Part shown: positions 7,096-9,213 of the stretch, one piece after another | Layout: every line of letters begins with the position of its first letter | Numbering within the stretch: position 1 is the first letter of the stretch | Source of the DNA: UBA7692 sp033578915 | GTDB lineage: Bacteria; Bacteroidota; Bacteroidia; Chitinophagales; LD1 | Direction of reading: 5' to 3' | NCBI GenBank assembly: GCA_033578915.1 | Contig: JAVQWQ010000093.1 | Span: 1-9,213, forward strand | Length of the DNA stretch: 9,213 nt | Position numbers and translations under genes: made by a program | The notes under the pieces: generated by a model | Told to the model about the DNA's origin: nothing | The model's input: the letters and a program-made list of their open reading frames with translations, nothing else | The model's database searches: none

Positions 7096-8721
7096 ATGAA
7101 AAAACTTTTCACGCTGCTGACAGCAGCGCTTATGGCAGCGACTACACAGGCGCAGAATATTTTTAAAATTACCGATTTCGGCGCATCACCATCGGCAAAC
7201 ATTTTCACCAATGCTTCAGCCATTCAGCAAGCTATAAATGTTTGTAGCAGCGCAGGAGGTGGAACTGTCCTCGTGGATAGCGGCAATTTTTCAACCACTA
7301 CGTTTATCCTGAAAAGCAATGTTACACTTCGTATTAATCCCGGCGCCTCACTCACCGCTCCTGCTCTTAACAGCGACTACCCGGAGTATCCCTACAATCA
7401 GCCCAGTTGGAGCGACAACCATTACACAAAGCGGTCGCTGATTTTTGCACAGGAAAGTAATAATATACGAATCACCGGCGGGGGAACCATTTATTTCAAC
7501 GGGCTATCGGGCAATTTCCTTTCCGTACAAAAAAACTTTCGCCCTTTTGGCATACGGATGCATCGCTGCAAAAACATTCGCATAGATAGCATTTCGTTTC
7601 GCACTGCACCGCACTGGATGGTACATCTCTTTGACTGCGACACTATATACATCAGCCGGTTAAATATTTTCAACCATGGTTTCGGGAGCAACGATGGTAT
7701 AAACATTGACGGCTGCCGTAATGTGCTCATCGAAGATTGTGATATAGATTCCAACGATGACCCGATAGTTGTAAAAACTCATTCTCCCGCTCCGGCAGAG
7801 CATATTTTAGTGAGAAATTGCACGGTGGCCACTTACGAAAGAGCAGTAAAAGTAGGCAACGAGAGCTGCGGGCCTATGCGCAACATTAGATTTCAAAACA
7901 TTATGGTGAATAAAAGCGCCTTCTACCTTAGCCTCACTCCGGCCAATGCCATTTACGTGGCGGTAGCCGATGGCGGCCTTGCCGAAAACATCGTGTTTGA
8001 AAACATACAAGTCAACACCCCTTACGAAACGCCTATCTTTATACGATTAAACAATCGCGGCAATAAATACACTGCAGGGATACCTGACCCGCCTGTTCAG
8101 TATCTAAGAAACGTTACAATAAAAAATTTTATCTGCACGGCTCAGCGTGCTATACCTTCTTCTATAACAGCAATTCCGGGATATTATGTAGAAAATATAA
8201 CTCTTGAAAACGTCAATCTTACCCTCAAAGGCTATAGCGGCATATTAGGCAATTCTGCCGTACCGGAGCTGGAGAAAAATCGCCCCGAGCCAGATATGTG
8301 GGGAGACTCGTTACCAAGCCACGCATTCTTTATTCGTCATGCAAAAAATATTCAATTTAAGAATGTTTGCTTTGAAGTAATGGGAAAGGACCTCCGCCCG
8401 GCGTTTTTCTTTGAAGACACATCCGGCATTGATATTAAATCCTGTGTAAGGCCTTACACTTCAATTCCTGAAAAATTACTTTCTTCAACAATACACATCA
8501 GGCAAATCTCCGCCAACTTTTACGAAGTAACTAATAATCATCCGGCTGTATTTCCGCAGGTTATCCTTCTTAATACGCAAGGGAATGTTTTATTTAAACA
8601 AAGGCCTAATGTAAACGAAGGCAAAGTTATATTGGACTTGAACCAGTTTCCCTCCGGACTTTATTTTCTTCATGTAGAATCTGGCCAAGAAAGCACTGTT
8701 AAGAAAATTTTTAGGTACTGA
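7096..8721 (+). CDS. Secreted GH28-like beta-helix protein with T9SS sorting domain
   Basis: The 541-residue product begins with a clear Sec signal peptide: a KK start, a hydrophobic core at 4-15, and likely cleavage after TQA at 17-19. The N-terminus then reads like GH28/pectin-lyase-fold enzymes (FKITDFGASPSA, AIQQAINVC, GGGTVLV, LKSNVTLRI). A right-handed beta-helix runs to about residue 450, with repeated N(I/V)-x-(I/F) turns. The GH28 core is recognisable: SNDGI at 198-202 corresponds to the NTDG motif, and SNDDPIVVK at 219-227 keeps the paired aspartates D221 and D222. The segment where GH28 enzymes have GHG reads YERAVKVG (247-254), with no histidine, and no R-x-K motif follows. Residues about 470-541 resemble a T9SS type A sorting domain (FPSGLYFLHV at 518-527, ending KKIFRY), without the usual PNP start. 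It probably acts outside the cell on pectin-like or other uronic-acid polysaccharides. The substrate and catalysis are uncertain. Confidence 0.85.
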   Translation: MKKLFTLLTAALMAATTQAQNIFKITDFGASPSANIFTNASAIQQAINVCSSAGGGTVLVDSGNFSTTTFILKSNVTLRINPGASLTAPALNSDYPEYPYNQPSWSDNHYTKRSLIFAQESNNIRITGGGTIYFNGLSGNFLSVQKNFRPFGIRMHRCKNIRIDSISFRTAPHWMVHLFDCDTIYISRLNIFNHGFGSNDGINIDGCRNVLIEDCDIDSNDDPIVVKTHSPAPAEHILVRNCTVATYERAVKVGNESCGPMRNIRFQNIMVNKSAFYLSLTPANAIYVAVADGGLAENIVFENIQVNTPYETPIFIRLNNRGNKYTAGIPDPPVQYLRNVTIKNFICTAQRAIPSSITAIPGYYVENITLENVNLTLKGYSGILGNSAVPELEKNRPEPDMWGDSLPSHAFFIRHAKNIQFKNVCFEVMGKDLRPAFFFEDTSGIDIKSCVRPYTSIPEKLLSSTIHIRQISANFYEVTNNHPAVFPQVILLNTQGNVLFKQRPNVNEGKVILDLNQFPSGLYFLHVESGQESTVKKIFRY

Positions 8722-8746
8722 TTACTTGCTTATGAAATAACAAAAA

Positions 8747-8774
8747 GGCTCCGCAACAACTTGCTGCCGGAGCC
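8747..8774 (-). terminator. Intrinsic terminator for the right-edge T9SS gene
   Basis: A seven-pair perfect stem, GGCTCCG (8747-8753) and CGGAGCC (8768-8774), encloses a 14-base loop that can pair further through GCAA and TTGC. On the minus strand the stem is followed directly by TTTTT (8746-8742), the classic intrinsic terminator form, 28 bases past the stop of the minus-strand gene. It also lies 25 bases after the stop of the plus-strand beta-helix gene and may help end that transcript, although no T run follows on that side. Confidence 0.8.
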
Positions 8775-8802
8775 TAAGCCTGTCTCTGTTAAAATTTTAT
8801 GA

Positions 8803-9213
8803 TTAATCTTTCACTAACCGCTCAACTACTTTACCGTTTTGCCCGCTCAGATGCACCTGATATACTGCGCTGGCCAGCAGCGATATGTCTATCGTTTCCC
8901 GCTTTTCAAACGTTTGCTCCAACACTATCCTGCCCTTCATGTCCGTTATAGCCACTTTTACAGGCCCTTCCATGTTGGTCTCTACATACAACTGTTCGCT
9001 GGCAGGATTTGGATACATCCGCAGGTAGTGGCTCGTTGCCTTAGGCATCCCACTCGGCGTTTCTAAGCGGAAGTGCAGCATGAAACGTTCGTTGTGGTCT
9101 CCCTTATATGCCGTAAATGTATATTCCGGCATCTGCGTGAGGTTGTGCATCACTTTCTCTTTTCGGTCTTCCAGATACACCGTAGTGTTGGGCAACTCAT
9201 CGAAGCCCGAGCC
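8803..9213 (-). CDS. C-terminal part of a T9SS-sorted secreted protein (partial)
   Basis: Only the last 136 codons are inside the window. The frame stays open to the right edge (visible start GSGFDELPNTTV), and the apparent internal start at 9193-9195 is a TTG, so the true start lies outside. The visible part has a segment LPNTTVYLEDRKEKVMHNL followed by YTFTAYKGDHNERFMLHF, a beta-rich pattern I often associate with large Bacteroidota surface proteins just before the sorting tail. Then comes a textbook T9SS type A sorting domain: LRMYPNPASEQLYV, VAITDMKGRIVLEQ, IDISLLASAVYQVHL, and the end VVERLVKD. The protein is exported across the outer membrane and then released or attached to the surface after removal of the tail. 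What its main body does cannot be told from this window. It ends 28 bases before a strong terminator and converges on the beta-helix gene. Confidence 0.88.
   Translation of the reverse strand, partial: GSGFDELPNTTVYLEDRKEKVMHNLTQMPEYTFTAYKGDHNERFMLHFRLETPSGMPKATSHYLRMYPNPASEQLYVETNMEGPVKVAITDMKGRIVLEQTFEKRETIDISLLASAVYQVHLSGQNGKVVERLVKD

Noticed and set aside
1..9213. Mobile elements, CRISPR arrays, tRNA or rRNA genes, toxin-antitoxin or phage-defence modules
   Set aside because: I looked for transposase or integrase motifs, regular spaced repeats, tRNA-like cloverleaf ends and defence-type gene pairs and found none. The genes are ordinary chromosomal ones.

Overview
The window looks like chromosomal DNA from a member of the Bacteroidota. 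Two independent signs support this. Two genes at the right end encode proteins with C-terminal type IX secretion (T9SS) sorting domains, a system largely confined to that phylum. Two good matches to the Bacteroidota promoter pattern (TTTG, then TAnnTTTG) lie just upstream of genes, and none of the starts I could inspect has a convincing Shine-Dalgarno sequence. The TadA and LipA sequences also look like Bacteroidota versions. I cannot place the organism below phylum level.

Layout from left to right. A ComM/YifB-type AAA+ ATPase (minus) is divergent from the tRNA adenosine deaminase tadA (plus). tadA converges on a minus-strand block made of the flotillin-like gene floA followed by a small acidic protein with a transthyretin-like look. 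Upstream of that block lie uvrC (nucleotide excision repair) and lipA (lipoyl synthase), both on the minus strand and separated by a 340-base AT-rich spacer that holds inverted and direct repeats. lipA is divergent from a plus-strand gene for a secreted beta-helix protein of the GH28/pectin-lyase-fold type with a T9SS tail. That gene converges on the C-terminal part of a second T9SS-sorted protein, which runs off the right edge. A clear intrinsic terminator hairpin lies between these last two.

Most of the window is housekeeping: DNA uptake or recombination, tRNA modification, membrane microdomains, DNA repair and cofactor synthesis. The genes stand mostly alone or in pairs, not in one large operon. 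The only accessory-looking part is the right-hand 2.1 kb, where a beta-helix enzyme-like protein and a second surface or secreted protein suggest polysaccharide use outside the cell. I see no transposase, integrase, CRISPR array, tRNA, rRNA or prophage gene. I do not see a convincing new multi-gene system. The best leads are the small transthyretin-like protein behind floA and the GH28-like protein, which keeps the three catalytic aspartates but lacks the usual His and Arg-x-Lys motifs.
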